6,822 nt of DNA, taken from NCBI GenBank assembly GCA_937896695.1, contig CALBOT010000156.1, positions 1-6,822 on the forward strand, given 5' to 3'. The DNA is from an uncultured Candidatus Nitrosopelagicus sp. (GTDB taxonomy: Archaea; Thermoproteota; Nitrososphaeria; Nitrososphaerales; Nitrosopumilaceae). The notes under the pieces are model-generated. The model was not told where the DNA came from, did no database searches, and saw nothing but the letters and a program-made list of their open reading frames with translations. Both the position numbers and the translations under genes were made by a program. Shown one piece after another: positions 5,761 through 6,822 of the stretch (its first letter is position 1; every line of letters begins with the position of its first letter).

Positions 5761-5770
5761 ATATTAAAGC
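5761..5770 (-). promoter_or_regulatory. TATA box for the Elf1-like gene
   Basis: On the minus strand this reads GCTTTAATAT, identical to the box before tRNA-Gly. It abuts the encoded CCA of tRNA-Ser and is centred about 37 bases before the ATG, implying a short leader of roughly ten bases rather than a leaderless start. Confidence 0.42.
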
Positions 5771-5857
5771 TGGCGCGGGGAGAGGGACTTGAACCCCCGA
5801 GTTCTTGCGAACATGGGATTAGCAATCCCACGCCATACCAGGCTAGGCGATCCCCGC
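5771..5857 (-). tRNA. tRNA-Ser (anticodon GCT), CCA encoded
   Basis: On the minus strand the acceptor stem GCGGGGA (5851-5857) pairs with TCCCCGC (5775-5781). The anticodon stem TGGGA/TCCCA encloses TTGCTAA, giving anticodon GCT at 5821-5823, which reads AGC and AGT. A long variable arm with a GTTC/GAAC stem follows, as expected of a class II serine tRNA. The T arm is GGGGGTTCAAGTCCCTC. The discriminator is G at 5774, and CCA is encoded at 5771-5773. There is no intron. Confidence 0.96.
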
Positions 5858-5886
5858 TCAAACTGAATGAATAACGTTGGTTAATT

Positions 5887-5894
5887 AGTATAAC
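5887..5894 (-). promoter_or_regulatory. TATA-like box for tRNA-Ser
   Basis: On the minus strand this reads GTTATACT, centred about 33 bases before the tRNA 5' end, which would leave a leader of several bases for RNase P. The divergent membrane-protein gene shares this 81-base gap. Confidence 0.35.
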
Positions 5895-5938
5895 TTGAAT
5901 TTGATTAAAGACAAATACACGAATAATTATTTTAGATC

Positions 5939-6822
5939 ATGGGAAAGCATTCAAAATTCAAATCAAATGATAAGAAAAATAATGAAAATTCAGAATTGAA
6001 TTCTAACCCAACAATTAATAAAAATAATTCAGTTGTGTGGCTCATTTTTATTATTGGATTCACTGTGATTTTACTTAGTATTGTATCAGTGGTTTTTCCA
6101 GCATTAATTTTATCAATTTTTGGAGATAGTGAGTTTTTAGAACCTGGAGAAATTGGTCCTATCGGAATTCCATTAATTCTAACAAATATCATAATCTTTT
6201 CTCTGATAATTTTGTATTATTTACAGAAATTACCACATTCATTTGTAGAATTATGTCAAAAAATTCTTTCATCAGATTTATCAAAAAAGAATTCATTAAT
6301 TTTCTTAATTATAATTTTAGCATTTTATATCAGTATTAGTGCAAATGAATTATCAGTTTATGAACTAAACCAATATGGAGATTTTTTAATTGTTGAGGAT
6401 GCATTAGAAATTTGGCCGGATGGAAAATCAGAAAATGTCTATGTTACAGAACAATTAACAAGACATGTACGTATGATCTTGTTAGTAGCATCCGATGAAA
6501 TTTTTGATAATATCAAGATAATTCCATACATAGCAACTATTCTGTTACTTGTAACGACATATTTTTTGACAGTAACTTTTTCAAAAAAGAATTTCACAGG
6601 GCTTTTAGCAGTAATTTTAGTTATTCAAAGTTCAACATTTTATACATATGATACAATTGCAGTCTATGAAAACTTCTGGGTTTTATTTTATGTATTTTCA
6701 ATTTATTTAATTTTTCAAAAACCAAAATTTACATCTATTTTCTACATATTATCAATTTTTTCCAAAGCAATTACAGTCTTAATGTTGCCTATTACAATAA
6801 TAGTAACATTACTTTCAGAAAT
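5939..6822 (+). CDS. Multi-spanning membrane protein, possibly GT-C-type glycosyltransferase (3' end outside window)
   Basis: An open frame of 294 codons runs from the ATG at 5939 to the right edge without a stop. A TAG two codons upstream fixes this as the first possible start. The amino end is basic and Asn/Lys-rich (about 1-30), then hydrophobic segments lie at about 32-61, 75-95, 118-134, 193-214, 219-236, 246-260 and 266-292. A soluble-looking loop at about 135-190 holds ANELSVYELNQYGDF and a VTEQLTRHVRMILLVASDE segment. The layout of a loop with acidic residues after an early membrane helix, followed by closely spaced helices, recalls GT-C glycosyltransferases of the PMT/ArnT type that use polyprenyl-phosphate sugars. 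That reading is inference; other membrane families cannot be excluded, and there is no visible signature motif. Confidence 0.82.
   Translation, partial: MGKHSKFKSNDKKNNENSELNSNPTINKNNSVVWLIFIIGFTVILLSIVSVVFPALILSIFGDSEFLEPGEIGPIGIPLILTNIIIFSLIILYYLQKLPHSFVELCQKILSSDLSKKNSLIFLIIILAFYISISANELSVYELNQYGDFLIVEDALEIWPDGKSENVYVTEQLTRHVRMILLVASDEIFDNIKIIPYIATILLLVTTYFLTVTFSKKNFTGLLAVILVIQSSTFYTYDTIAVYENFWVLFYVFSIYLIFQKPKFTSIFYILSIFSKAITVLMLPITIIVTLLSE

Noticed and set aside
5583..5792. 69-codon frame on the plus strand
   Set aside because: It is antisense to the whole Elf1-like gene and runs into the tRNA-Ser gene. The minus-strand frame has clear zinc-ribbon motifs, so this is a shadow.
5932..6192. 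86-codon frame on the minus strand
   Set aside because: It lies opposite the start of the membrane-protein gene, whose hydrophobic pattern is coherent. There is no recognisable protein character in the antisense frame.
1..6822. Mobile element, defence island or CRISPR array
   Set aside because: I see no integrase, transposase, inverted-repeat ends, target duplications or regularly spaced repeats. The tRNA 3' ends are not duplicated elsewhere in the window, so they do not mark attachment sites. A lone PLD-like gene is not enough to call a defence system.

Overview
The window looks like chromosomal DNA from a low-GC ammonia-oxidising thaumarchaeon of the Nitrosopumilus/Nitrosarchaeum type. The evidence is archaeal: an archaeal ribosomal protein L10e (uL16), an archaeal EndA-family tRNA-splicing endonuclease, an Elf1-like zinc ribbon with the MGRRK amino end, three tRNAs with archaeal promoters, no Shine-Dalgarno sequences, and AT-rich TATA-like boxes about 25-27 bases before most start codons. 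The lineage is inferred from protein character and base composition, not from a search.

Layout from left to right: (1) 1-720, minus: 5' part of a gene leaving the left edge, possibly a degenerate nucleotidyltransferase-like protein. (2) 849-926, plus: tRNA-Glu(CTC), followed at 967-1629 by a stand-alone phospholipase-D-like nuclease domain whose catalytic His appears replaced by Ser. (3) 1622-2197, minus: EndA-family protein, tail-to-tail with the previous gene, with Asp where the catalytic His is expected. (4) 2310-2804, plus: rpl10e, tail-to-tail with an 80-residue unknown protein at 2809-3051, minus. (5) 3134-3207, plus: tRNA-Gly(GCC). (6) 3315-4529 and 4529-5353, plus: a translationally coupled pair made of a gluzincin-like protein with an altered metal site and a SirB1-type transglutaminase-like/TPR protein. 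(7) 5343-5516 and 5568-5729, minus: two very small genes, a 57-residue coiled-coil protein and a 53-residue Elf1-like zinc ribbon, downstream of tRNA-Ser(GCT) at 5771-5857. (8) 5939-6822, plus: 5' part of a multi-spanning membrane protein leaving the right edge, with a GT-C glycosyltransferase-like look.

Much of the window serves information processing: three tRNAs, a tRNA intron endonuclease, a ribosomal protein and a probable elongation factor. Mixed among these are poorly described proteins, three of which keep the fold signature of an enzyme but have a substitution at a key catalytic position. The most interesting unit is the coupled pair at 3315-5353. I see no insertion sequence, CRISPR array, integrase or other sign of mobility. 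Genes are packed with overlapping or nearly touching ends, and no stretch over 300 bases lacks a gene.
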